From contig JABWDB010000005.1 of the NCBI GenBank assembly GCA_019614645.1, positions 165,001 through 229,000 on the forward strand: a DNA stretch of 64,000 nt. Direction: 5' to 3'. The notes below the pieces were generated by a model that had not been told where the DNA came from, did not search any database, and saw only the letters and a list, made by a program, of their open reading frames with translations. This document shows, in pieces, positions 11,601 through 22,573 of this stretch; within the stretch, counting starts at the first letter, position 1; each line of letters starts with the position of its first letter. The stretch is from Stratiolaelaps scimitus (taxonomy: Eukaryota; Arthropoda; Arachnida; Mesostigmata; Laelapidae). Made by a program: the position numbers and the translations under genes.

Positions 11601-13329
11601 ATATGGACTATGTTTAGATTTGGGTAGGATGTTCTAAGGGGTAACGCCTCCCTGCAAATAATAATGCGTATTGTAATTACTAGAAAAGCAAGAAGTAGAT
11701 GATTATTCTAGAAAGAGATCATTGTTATTTCAATAGCTTTGTTTTAGAAATGTCCGACAGATTCTGTAACATTTGCACTGATTAATAACTGAGACATGGA
11801 ATGTTATGGATTATTATATATAGATAGTATATTAGTAAACAACAGTAAAGACGAAACAACGCCTCGGATTATTTCAAACCAACATCGTTTCGGATATTTT
11901 GGATTTATCTCACAATGTCTTGCAGATCTCATTTGAGTTTGCGCTACTGTGAATAACCTAGACTCAAGTCATCTCGTCTATATGAGCGATTGCGTCAGAG
12001 TTCAAATGATCATGCCAATTAGTCTAGTAGCTTGATTTGATGGGATCCCAGTGCAAGTATTTAGCAGTCAAGCCTTTATTGACGGTTAGCCTGTTGAAAC
12101 TGATTCTATTGTAGAATGGTCGGCTTAGACGTTATCTCATCATTCTCTTCTCAGAACGAACCACGAATTCTATTACGATTACCGTTTTTTTTTCGTTGTT
12201 TCGATTGCTACCGCTGTGGTTTCGGGTACGTCAATTTTACGCCAATTTAGCTGGCTTTGAGTCTAACAACACTTCCCGGGTCGGCAAGCATCCAGCGCCA
12301 AAACCTAACCTGAAGGTCGAGACGACGCCCCCCCCCCCTGTACATTTTCGTTGAGTTTAGGCGCATTTTCGTTGAGCCGCTGAGGGCAGTCTCGTTTGAA
12401 TGTACCTCCCCCTGAGACCGGTGTCGCTAGACGCTCGTTCACTGCTACTGACTTGCGTTGGCTATATATATTCAACTGCGCCTGAAGTTAAGCTTTTCAA
12501 GCTACTTGAACAATGCCTCTTGAAAGGCAATGCAATCTCCTAAATGTGTGGCCTTGCTTTTTCATTTTCTATCTCTCTCTATCTCTCCGTTTGCACACTG
12601 GGCGCGTGGATGTACCGCTGGTAATGCCTGGAAAGTATATCACCACGCGACATCGAAAAATTGAAAATTTGACCGGGCTGTTCCCACCCAGCGATGTTGA
12701 TATGAGACCGTCTCTGCTTCGTGTCACAACAGCCATGACCAACATAACGACACAGGACCCTCACTGCCGCCAGCCACAGTTCAACATTGTAGAGAGAGTT
12801 TAGGAGTTGTTGTGCAGCAGGACTCGAACCACAGTTATCAGTTACTGATCTGCTTGCTCCCTTCGTCAGAAATGAAGTTTCGCATCTTTGGCAGGCGCTT
12901 AGGTGGGTTTAACATCGTCAACAGTTCCGCAAAAGGGGCGGAGGAGGGATCATGGTCTTGTCATGCATCAGCATGGCACAATACCCTACTTCAAAATATA
13001 AAAGAAAGAAGGTAGGCTCTGACGCGCTCCTGCATACACGAATTCAATGGGCTCGAATCAAGTGTGGTAGAATGGCCCTCAGTTCCTCGATCGTGTTCCG
13101 CGTGCTTGAGTCCACTTTGATTAAGTAACAGATACAATAGAGATAGACACAATGCAATACAACGTTGTTATTTATTAACGAAATTGCAGTTTTTTTTCTT
13201 TCCAACACTTGTAATTGTGTAAATAGAGATGTGTGTATATGGCTGATCGAACTGGAAGGCAAGATAGTATTCACCAATTTGAGTTTAGAGTGGATCTAAA
13301 TATTCTACATATCACTAAGAGGGCAGGGT
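11601..13329. other. Intergenic DNA, no feature supported
   Basis: AT-rich sequence with a short poly-C tract near 12330. The open frame at 12513-12803 has no recognisable motif and no good splice context. I see no gene here. Confidence 0.4.
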
Positions 13330-13510
13330 CGGGGCCGGCATTCGAGGGTGCGCGGCTTGCAATCGGAGGACACGGACGTAGGTGCACGGGTTCGATCCCC
13401 ACTGTTGCACATTCGCATTGAAAGGGGTTGTCCGTCTTGTGAAGTAATCCGGAAAGCAGTACGGTCAAAAATATCGACCAGGATAAGGGCACGGCTAGAA
13501 AAAGTGATGT
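13330..13510 (+). mobile_element. tRNA-derived SINE, family B
   Basis: A plus-strand copy with a clear B box (GTTCGATCC at 13390-13398), followed by GCACATTCGCATTGAAAGGG and GTTGTCCGTCTTGTGAAGTAAT. It matches the minus-strand copy at 11256-11410 over about 100 bp. No target-site duplication could be assigned. Confidence 0.65.
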
Positions 13511-14955
13511 TAAGAGTAAAATACGATGACATTTTTTTCTAATTTTTTCGCATCATCATCACCCCGCAATCTCGGGCAACATCTCACACATACTGACTGC
13601 ACCAGGTGCTCAAAATGTGACCAAACGCCATGGGAGAGACTTAGCAAAATTGAACGTTTTCAACGGTCATCGTACGCAGTTATTTAGTTAGTTAGCTATT
13701 TATTGCCGTTTCAATTAATTTTTTTTTGTTTCTATATTAAATCCTTATTCACGTAGTAAAATGTGACATCACACCGTTACATTACGTTCCACTAGCCGTA
13801 AAATATTCGAACTTGTCCTCACCGTGCGACGGGCAATGAGTCGTTAAAATTGTATGGGTTTTTTTTTAACATTGCATCTATTGACTGTTCTCAACCTGAG
13901 TTCGCTCTTGCAGCCAGTTTTGTCGACATTTTGAACGCATTGTTCAACCTTGACATATCGGGTGCGAGATGCGGCACGTCACAACAAAGCATATGACATT
14001 GGAATATGGTGAGTCTTGATGAACCGGGACTACAACCCGAGGGACAAGGTTGCTTGGACTTGGGGGCCGGATATCCGAAGTAATGCCAGGCCCGATTGTG
14101 TCGAGTCACCCGCGGTATTATCCATGCACAGCTATTGCAAGGATGAGACCGCCTGTACGCGATGTCACGTCTGGATAAATAATATGGCATCCTTCTATTA
14201 TTAATGAATTGTATCCTAGTAACGCCCCTTCCAAATACCTATCTATGTAGCTATATGTGACGGGCCGGGAATGGCCGCAGCATAACGAGGGTTGAGTACT
14301 GGCCAAGGGCCATTTAGTTTTTCCAAAAATTCGGAACTTTAAACTTTCACTTTATCATCATATGGAATTAGTGCCATACGTCGACCGAATGCGCAAATAA
14401 TTTCCGCACTACGCAACGACTTTTGCCAATTTCGCTGGCAGTTGCAGCTAGGGTCTTGCCTGCTCGGTGTAAAGCATAATAATTCCTTTCTCCGTGTCAG
14501 TAGGGCTCGAAACGTGTCTCATGACTACAGTACAACGTGAATGCTCAAAACAAGCTGGATATACTCAGCGAGAACACTCGATAACTGAGGGTGACTTATC
14601 ATGTTGCACACCCGAAATATGACACATTTCACTCGCGGCGCTGTTCTTTGTGGTATGTATGTTATTTGATAAGTACATTAATCTGATACAGAATAAATGC
14701 CTCAAACGTGTATCTTTTGTAACGATTTGTAACGAAATGTAGGGGTGTCTTAAGTTTATGCACACCACTGTGTAATGTACGGTTGATGATCAGCTGAAAC
14801 AACCCTGCCAGTAAACGATTATTGACAAGCAAATTGGAAATCAAAACAATACAAAAACTACCTTTCCGCAGACTTTAACAACATCGACTGAAACAACAAC
14901 GCAATTACCAAGAGACCCTCTAGTGAGGCGCTCTACGTTTGTAAATGCAACTGCT
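13511..14955. other. Intergenic DNA, no feature supported
   Basis: No recognisable coding exon, RNA gene or repeat. Open frames on both strands (for example 13891-14190 minus) overlap each other and lack domains. Confidence 0.4.
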
Positions 14956-16660
14956 TTATATAAATTTATATATTCTTGTCACTGACAGTTGCTATCCTTG
15001 ACCTTGTTTCGATCATCGACCCCGACGTGGTTGATTCCCTAGTTGTAGCGGATCCCCGCCTCCTCACTGGCCACAAAGTCATAACATTCGAATTGCTCAG
15101 TAAGGTTGATAGGGTTGAGGGTAGCACTCAGGCTTTCAATCTATGGAAGGGAGACTAGGAATCCAGGGAGGCCAACGCGCTATTAGTTAGGTAATAGCGC
15201 GTGCCTCCCTGGATTTATAGGCTTCTTCTATAGGTTGTGTCAAAATGTAGACTGAATGTATGAACGATAGATTCCCTCTTCTGGAACTTTGACGATGTTC
15301 AACACCACGGCCCTTCCCGGTATCGCTTAGATAGTTTTTCCTTCAGTAAGGTCGGTGAGATGTGTACAAGCTCAGCCACAAGCACCACACGTCCTCCTTG
15401 CCGTACGGGCATGACGTGGTTAGCTCAATCTCAACTGCTTCCCTTCTCTCTCGCTCCAGACCTCCTCTATTGGACCTCTGTCCGCTTTCCGTCCGTAAAA
15501 GATTACCGTGATTAACAGGGTGTATGTAGAGGACCCCGTGTATGTAAACACGCAGTATTCATGACGCATACAGGGGGTGCACGGTGCTCTCCTTTCTGTA
15601 CAGTGGTAGCTGTGCCGCATATCACAGCTTCATATCTTCATATCTTATTGTGGGGATCTTGCCCAAAAATTTAAATATGGCTACACTCAGACTTGAACCT
15701 CCGACTCCACAAAACTCCCAGCGTCCACAGGAGGAATTTTGAACACGGTTATGCAAAGCGTTGACAAGATTAAGGACTATTGACGAGTCGGCGCGCTTGT
15801 TTAAACCTTCAGAGGAGTTCTTCAGAGCTGCGAACAAAGGAATATGTGAGACTGAGGAGGTGGCAGCAATATAGAGAGATTAGCAAATTGTCACCGATGA
15901 TAAGGCTGCTTCAAAATCTGAGATTTTCAAGGATTTCTTTAACAACGTCTTTGTATAATCTTTGAGGAGACTTGTAGCTGACCGCATAATATCTCACATA
16001 TATGATGATGCCCAACCCGGTTTCATGAAGGGCAAGTCTACGTCCACACAGTTAGTACGAATACATAGGACTGTTCACTGTGTCTAAACAGATAACAAAT
16101 CTTTGACCACATATTATTCGATGTTTCAGCGACATTCGACAGGCCATCGCACCCTCCTGCACAGAAATTGTGCAGATTTCAGTTATTCATATACCTTACT
16201 GAATGGCAGTTTAGGAAAATACTTCTAAGATTATGTTTATTCAAACATACAATAATTATGAATTACTTCTAAGGATTATTGAGGGAGGTTAGCTGGGGAC
16301 CGGGGCTGAGGCCGACATTGTCCCGAGGAAGGCGATGGCATTGCCTCTCTGCACAGCGAGCGACAGGCGTTGGAGAAAGAAAGATCCTGCGTGCTTGTCC
16401 CCGGTGGCGCGGACCAGCCATCGGGGACCATCCTAATGCAGTTTAGGATGAAACTAAATGACAGGCTTAGCTCACCCGCCACCTAGGGATTATGTGAAAA
16501 GGTCTCCTTTTCTGTATTCTTATTCGTGACATTAGCGAATATGATTCCAAAGGGCATCAACTATACGTATATCAGCGGATGATCTCAACTTATATGGCCG
16601 TAGTGGCAGTCCTTGCCTGGAGGCTCGCCTGATCACTGAGATGAAACACTACGTACTCTT
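14956..16660 (+). mobile_element. Decayed Jockey/CR1-like LINE (endonuclease and RT remnants)
   Basis: Fragments of a non-LTR retrotransposon polyprotein appear in order on the plus strand. Near 14990-15130 is the end of an AP-type endonuclease (LDLVSIIDPDVVDSL, then TGHKVITFEL, where intact elements have SDH). Near 15975-16090 is the RT segment QPGFMKGKSTSTQLVRIHR. Near 16110-16190 is a damaged motif A (FDVSATFDRPSHP). Near 16520-16620 is motif C as ISADDLNLYG. The pieces lie in different frames with stops, so this is a dead copy. The clade call rests on motif style only. Confidence 0.7.
15160..15215. repeat. Near-perfect palindrome (25-bp arms, 6-nt loop)
   Basis: The left arm 15160-15185 and right arm 15192-15215 are reverse complements (AATCCAGGGAGGC and CGCGCTATTA blocks) with only a 2-nt indel, around the loop GTTAGG. 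It interrupts the LINE remnant directly after the endonuclease segment. Such a tight foldback could be a recent inverted duplication or a small foldback element. Confidence 0.8.
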
Positions 16661-16996
16661 AATCATAAAATTATCTAGAATACGTATCACAATGAAAGGT
16701 AGTCATAATTTTATCTTGCACTTTGTATATAATACGTACCTTGAGTAACCATCCCTTGGATGAATATAAAGGAATCTTTGTGTTGTATTTTTGCACTTTC
16801 GTTATAGTGTCGAAGAGGATTTTTTTCGGAAGATTTGTTGCGAATCTTTAAACCATTTGAATATTTTCACATCGCCCCTATTTAGGTGGAGCACATAAAG
16901 GCTTAAAAGGAGTGCTGAACCAATGCACAATCAATTTATCAAGCCAGCGGGCACGACTCCTCGATTGCTGTTTCAAAAATGTTTGATTTTGTTTAG

Positions 16997-17105
16997 CATT
17001 GTTAATGAGCACATGAACTATACGACAGAGTTTGCTCTGCAACCACAGGTAACCGTAACCAAAGTGGACAGACTTTACACAATCGTCTTTAGCTATGACG
17101 ATGAG
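16997..17105 (+). CDS. Isolated candidate exon, unknown protein
   Basis: A 109-nt open segment between a good acceptor (GATTTTGTTTAG|C) and a consensus donor (GATGAG|gtaagt). It encodes IVNEHMNYTTEF...FSYDDE, entering in phase 2 and leaving in phase 0. The composition looks coding, but no family is recognised. A further open segment at about 17690-17830 (ending FLAKQAAKK, stop) is out of phase with it. This may be a small unrecognised gene, a pseudogene or chance. Confidence 0.25.
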
Positions 17106-19563
17106 GTAAGTTCGAAAATCGATACCACTGTCGGAAGGGAATCTTCCAGATGCAATGTAAGATCGTCAGATTAAGCAGCGTCTCGTAGTGTTGCAAAAGT
17201 ATCACGACCACCTTGTAGTTAGAGGTTGAAACTGTTTGATCAAGAGCGCAACTTACATTCAGGCTTGAGCATCTGCGTATCTATAGTGAGAAACATTTGC
17301 TCTTTTTCTGAAATCCGTCAAATTATAATTATGTATCTATTTCAGTATTGGCGGTCGTTACGGCGTTGTACTTGCATCCCCTCATTGTATTATATTTTCT
17401 ATGGTCGACAATAGCCAAAATGTTTTAGGTGTTCATTGATGATCTGATGATCAGATGATCTGATGATTGATGATCTGGACGAAGGTGGTATTCCCTTCCG
17501 GGAACCACAACGGTTGGCATGGCTCAGTTCTTGGCTGCCAGAATAAGTCCACAAACAAACTCCCTCATAAACTTTGCGCCAACTCGCCAACTGGCGTTGA
17601 TAGTACGAACTTGCCGGGAACGCGTAGCATTTTCATCATGAGCGCTTCTCATCTGTGATCTTCGGTTGCTATTAGCCTTCATTGCTGACCTCAAATCTGC
17701 AGTTTATTGGCACTGATCCTTGGCACTGGTACTGCTGGTACACCTTGTGAGATGTACGATAACCATGTGCAGATGTTGTTACCCATCTACGAGAAGCCTT
17801 TCCTAGCTAAACAGGCTGCAAAAAAATGAGAAAAGCCTTGGCACACCGGTTCTCAGCCACACCGTCGGCGCTCCCCTCGCGCAATGTAAATTCTTGCTCG
17901 AACAACGACCACATGGGGCAGACCAGCAACCTGCTCAACTGCTCATGCCCTCTGACGTTACTAAAATTCAACTCCTTAGCCCTGAAAAATCCAAGGTAGG
18001 CACCGCAAATATCCTTATATATCCGTCAGCGGTACTGTAAAATTGCAACTGACAAACATACGTCGTATCATCATCAATAGTTTGATCAAGCAGAAAGTGC
18101 GGGGAGCATTTTAGTGTTGCCGAACGCCGCTTCGCAGGCGACTAAGTACCACGAGACGGAAATTTCCCATCGGAAAACATCAAAACCCCGTCGCAGAAGT
18201 GATGCGTTCGTCTCTGCATCAGACGAACGCGTTAGGACTTTTTCCTTTAACCCTGCATATAATCCTTACCAAATGACATACTTGGATGTCTAACCAAGTG
18301 CATTTGTCAACAACTCCATGATATTACCAGTCGCTACATGATCCGTTAACACTTGCACGGTGCTGCTCAGACGAATCTTCAAGAAGGGCTATCTCCGTGT
18401 TCTCGCGCGATATCCAATCTCAAACCATATCATTTACGTATAGTTAAAGAATACTAATTCAAATGGATGATGAAACCTTTGTTATGACCTAACCATATGT
18501 TGTTACCGGGACCAAAGGATGAATGGTATTTTGAACTGCGTTTTTAATAGGTAGTAGCATATATTTATTATAATATATTAAACGTTACAATAGGTCGGAA
18601 TTTCTAGGGATTGTGGGGGTGGGGGGGGGGGTTAACAGGTTATTCTGTTTAACGCTGAAAAATGCTTGGTGTCACGTAGGGGTGATACTGCTGTAAATAT
18701 TAGTGACTATTATAAAGGTATAAAATTGCAATAACGGACTAAAGAAATGAAGTTCGAGATGAATCTTCGGCGTACAAAAATATTTCAGAAACGGTAAAAA
18801 ATAATAAACAAATAAAACACTGGCAAAAGTAAGTTACTAAATAATATTAATGTATCAAAGAGCATAAAAATACGTAACAAACGAAATGGCAGGAGTAGTG
18901 ATAGGGGGATCCCTGGACTGTTTCGCCGCATCGGCTTGTCCTGTCTCAGGGATTTCTCAGGGGTCTCTGTTTCTTGCTTCAATAACATTCATTGGCGATG
19001 ATTTTTAAAAAAAAAGGTAAATTGATTTCAAGTTGTAGTGTAAAATTTGTAGGCAAGACTGGCAAAGGACCAGGACCACGTAGCGGTAGATACCGATGAT
19101 GATTGAGGTGGGTGTTGTGCCCTGTGTGGCCTGGCACATAGCGGACACAACACCTTGGGTAGCATTATTACGTGGTTGGATAACGGATTATTAAAGGGTA
19201 AAAATAATTAGTAGATATGGTGGGTGGGGGAGATTATAGCTGTTCCAACTATAGGTTTATACGTCCGACGGTATTGGTAAACATCGCGAAGTACAATTTC
19301 GCTATTTTTTTGCAGGTACCCAGCTGTGACTCGATGTCTATGATGCCGTAATTGCTTCGCTCACCGTTTTGTGGAAGGGAAAATGCTTTGTCAGGTAAAG
19401 GGCATGACCAGAAAACGACGCGAGTTTATCTACTAGACCAGGTTGTGGAGGAGGTCTAGAACATGGGAGTCCTTCTGGAGACCGTATCCTCCAATGAGAC
19501 TCTTAGGAGCCTCACTAAGGACGCATTATCGGTCTTGTGACCATCGAATATACATCTTTTGGG
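17106..19563. other. Intergenic DNA with short hairpin and GATGATCT tandem
   Basis: No gene is supported. A short (GATGATCT)-type tandem lies near 17436-17476. A perfect 10-bp stem with a 7-nt loop is at 18204-18230 (GCGTTCGTCT...AGACGAACGC). A poly-G run is near 18616-18632. Confidence 0.4.
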
Positions 19564-21640
19564 CACCAGGTATGGACATCACGCTTCACAACAAAGGTAT
19601 TTACCTGGTAGTGTCAAGCTCTTACTGACTAAACCCAGGACCGATTTTGACTTGGGTCACTGACCGGAGCTCTCAAGGGTATTACGTCAGTCAATGGCTT
19701 GCAGGGACCGGCAGTGGATTCCAACCATGTCTTATCACTCAGTTCCACCTCTGAGGCGAACCCTCCCACCCAGCCGCAGCGGGTGGGTTCCAGGCATTTT
19801 CCGTTCGGACAACTTTTGCTATCCGCGCCCGTTCTAGCCTATTCTTCTCCCGAAGGATCCTTTCGGCTAGTATGCTCCCTCTATCCCACTTGCCTCTGAC
19901 CAGGCGCGTGTGGGAAACGAACCCTCGGATCCCGTCTCGCATTGCCCTTGTCAGTTCGGCGTCCGCGATCTCCTGCCGTACTTGCTCTGTGGCTCTACAT
20001 GCTGCCAGTGTGTGAAGAGGATCGTTCTCGACTCCTCCATCGCACAGCACGCAGATGTCCGACGGGACCTTACCAATCTTGTGGAGGTTGGATTTGAAGT
20101 CCCCGTGCCCTGTGATGACCTGGATGAGGAAGTAGATTATTTCCCCACCTGATCTTTCCAGCCACACTTTGATGTCCGGTATGATATCCCTCACTGCTGC
20201 CCCGGGAGCGAACCTAGGGATGCTGCCCCATTCTTCTTGCCAGGCAGCTTCTCCGTTTCCAGTAGAACCTCCCCTCCGTGAATCGCCTCCGTCGCTGTTC
20301 AGTTTTGAGGTCCCAGGGTGCCGTTCCAGCAAGGACCATGGCGCTTGAGTGCTCACCATTCTGTATGTTTGCGCTACCCGGAGAGCCAGCGTTCGCTGCG
20401 TCCTCCGGAGGGTCCTTCTGATGTATGCACGAGACGTCGGGGCCGAGACCCAGACCGGGGCCCCAAACTGCATGATCGATTCAGCGGCCGAGAACAGCAG
20501 GCGCCTCTTGCTTTCTCGCGGGCCGTGGATGTTTGGCAGGATTCGGGCAAGGCTGGCGGCAGCTTTTGAAGCCATCGCTGCCGCACTCCTGACGTTCGCG
20601 GCTCACCCTATAGCCTTGCCAAGGTGAAGCCCGAGATACCTGGCCGAATCTCCTCTCTAGCCAGCACGATCTTGATGTTCGGACACCGCGTCCTACCGAT
20701 GAAGAGGACGGCCTCACTCTTCGATGGCGCTAGGTCGAGTCCGTGTTGTTCCATCCAGACTGAATCTATTCAAGTGTCTGGTTCGTGTTCCCCTCTGGCT
20801 ATTCGGGAGTGCCTGCTTACACCGTGACAGGACGCCGTCGTGCCCGAGGTTCCAGAGCAGGGGGCCAAAGATTGAGCCTTGTGGAACCCCAGCTGTCATG
20901 CGCAAGTCGGAAGAAACCCTCGCAGCTCAGATCTCTGTCCCTGAGATATCTCGAGATCACCCTGACATCGCGGGGAGCGCCTTCTCAGCAGAGTGCTAAG
21001 AATGACGGCCCACGGCAGGCTGTTGAATACGTTCTTCACATCCAGCAACACTATCAAGAATAGGTCCCTGGTTTGCACAGGGGACTCCCTGATGGTCTCG
21101 GCCTTGGACACCACCCTGCGGATAGCGGATAGCCGATAGTACTGATCTCTTGCTTCTGAGCCCGTACTGCGCATCCGAGAGCATGCCGAACATCTCGGCG
21201 TGGTCACGGGGCTGTGCCTCAATAATCGACTGGAAACCTTTGGTGAGTGTACCCAGCAGGCAGATCGACCTGTAGGACCCTTTCCCCTTCGGTATCATGA
21301 CCACCTCCGCTTTTTCCCACATCCTAGGGAAGTTTCCTTCCCTAAAAATTTTTCTTTGCGACGGGGGCTACCACCAGAGGAAATTCCTTGAATGACAGCT
21401 TTGTCACTGCGGGTGATATGCCATCTGAACCGGGTGCTTTGCCCTACTTCAGCCTTTTCCCCGCAGCCTCTACCTCCTCGATAGTGATTTCCGGGATGTC
21501 GTCCTCTTCTTCCGGCAGTGTTTTGTACTGCGTCCTATCGAAGTCCGGGTGCATTGGGAAGAGCTTGTGCATGCTCTCCCCCTTCACGTCCTCCGCAAGC
21601 GGGATCGAATGTAAATCCAGGACGCCGATAATAAGCACAA
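19564..21640 (-). mobile_element. Decayed R1-like non-LTR retrotransposon, 5'-truncated
   Basis: Read on the minus strand, 21640 down to 19740 carries the reverse transcriptase and C-terminal domain of an R1/TRAS-like LINE; 19752-19564 is its 3' UTR. The order is: EEDDIPEITIEEVEAAGKRLK, KAPGSDGI, VVMIPKGKG and SDAQYGLRSKRS, motif A (LDVKNVFNSLPW), motif B (MTAGVPQGSIFGPLL), LDLAPSKSEAVLFIGRTRC, then the long C-terminal ORF with a TGHGDF motif and a C..C...H....C zinc-knuckle-like end. Several stops and frameshifts break it. The motif C (YADD) region between motif B and SEAVLF is missing, so no active enzyme could be made. The endonuclease and ORF1 are absent at the 5' end. Confidence 0.88.
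19739..20575 (-). pseudogene. R1-like LINE ORF2, C-terminal intact segment (278 codons)
   Basis: The longest unbroken part of the element: thumb and C-terminal domain with ESIMQFGAPVWV, RRTQRTLALRVAQTYR, IPDIKVWLERSGGEIIYFL and TGHGDF, then C-x2-C...H-x4-C (CVLCDGG...HTLAAC). This arrangement is typical of the R1 clade. The rest of the RT lies in other frames upstream, so this is a fragment. Confidence 0.85.
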
Positions 21641-22534
21641 CTTATGAAATCACTATTAATATCTGACCTTATTATCCACGTTATTCTGCTATCACAAACG
21701 TACCAAAAACCGCGCAGCGTGAGGTCTCTGTCTCAGTGATGCTTTCTTCTATGAACGTTAAGATTTGCCCAATTCCTTCTGCTTAAATGTATGCGCGCCC
21801 CGGACCTTGTGGAGCACCTTAATCCACTATAACTGTACTATATGCGAATCTACAACGTAAAGTGAGCTTGTACAAAAAATTCCACCGTCAACCAAATTGC
21901 TGAACATAATTCGTAACCGTATCGTTCTCGCGCACCAGCGAGAAAAATGAGGACAGGCACATTTTTCATTTATCATATACATATTTGTATTTGACTTAGT
22001 TATTTATATTCACATTAATAAAAAAGATATTTTGTGCATCAAGAGAGAAACAACCGAATGTTTGTTATTGTGTTTAGAAGAGCTGAAGACAAAAATGACG
22101 AATGTTTACTTTTTCAGGCATTTTTTTAGGCGTTTTTTTGTTTGTTTGCTTGTTTGTTTAAGTACGACCTAGCCTTTCATCTTATAGTTTACCCGGTTTA
22201 GTTTGTATCTCTTGCAGAGCTGCTCAGACAATACGAATAGCTTCATTTCAGTATCAACAGCGCGTAACTTTTACAACACCGCTTTGTAATCATCATCATC
22301 ATCATCATCGTCCCCTCGATCGCACAGTTGTATATTGACATCATCATTGGTTTTCCTTTGCCTTTTTTGTCTGGTTTTATTTCTTATGGGTGGTGTGTAT
22401 ATATCTTTCATCTTTAGCTGGATAATAAATACTTTTTATACATATATTTACACGCATGGCATAGCTTTGATGATAGGAATATTTCTAGATTTATATATAT
22501 ATATATATATATTTCATATCTGTCTTTATTCATT

Positions 22535-22573
<39 letters not shown>

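Noticed and set aside
16273..16493. GC-rich insert in the Jockey/CR1-like LINE flanked by GGATTAT repeats
   Set aside because: A 7-bp flanking match is too short to call a target-site duplication, and no inverted repeats or known element were seen.
17436..17476. GATGATCT tandem considered as a CRISPR-like or regulatory array
   Set aside because: The units are 8 bp without spacers; it is a simple tandem repeat.
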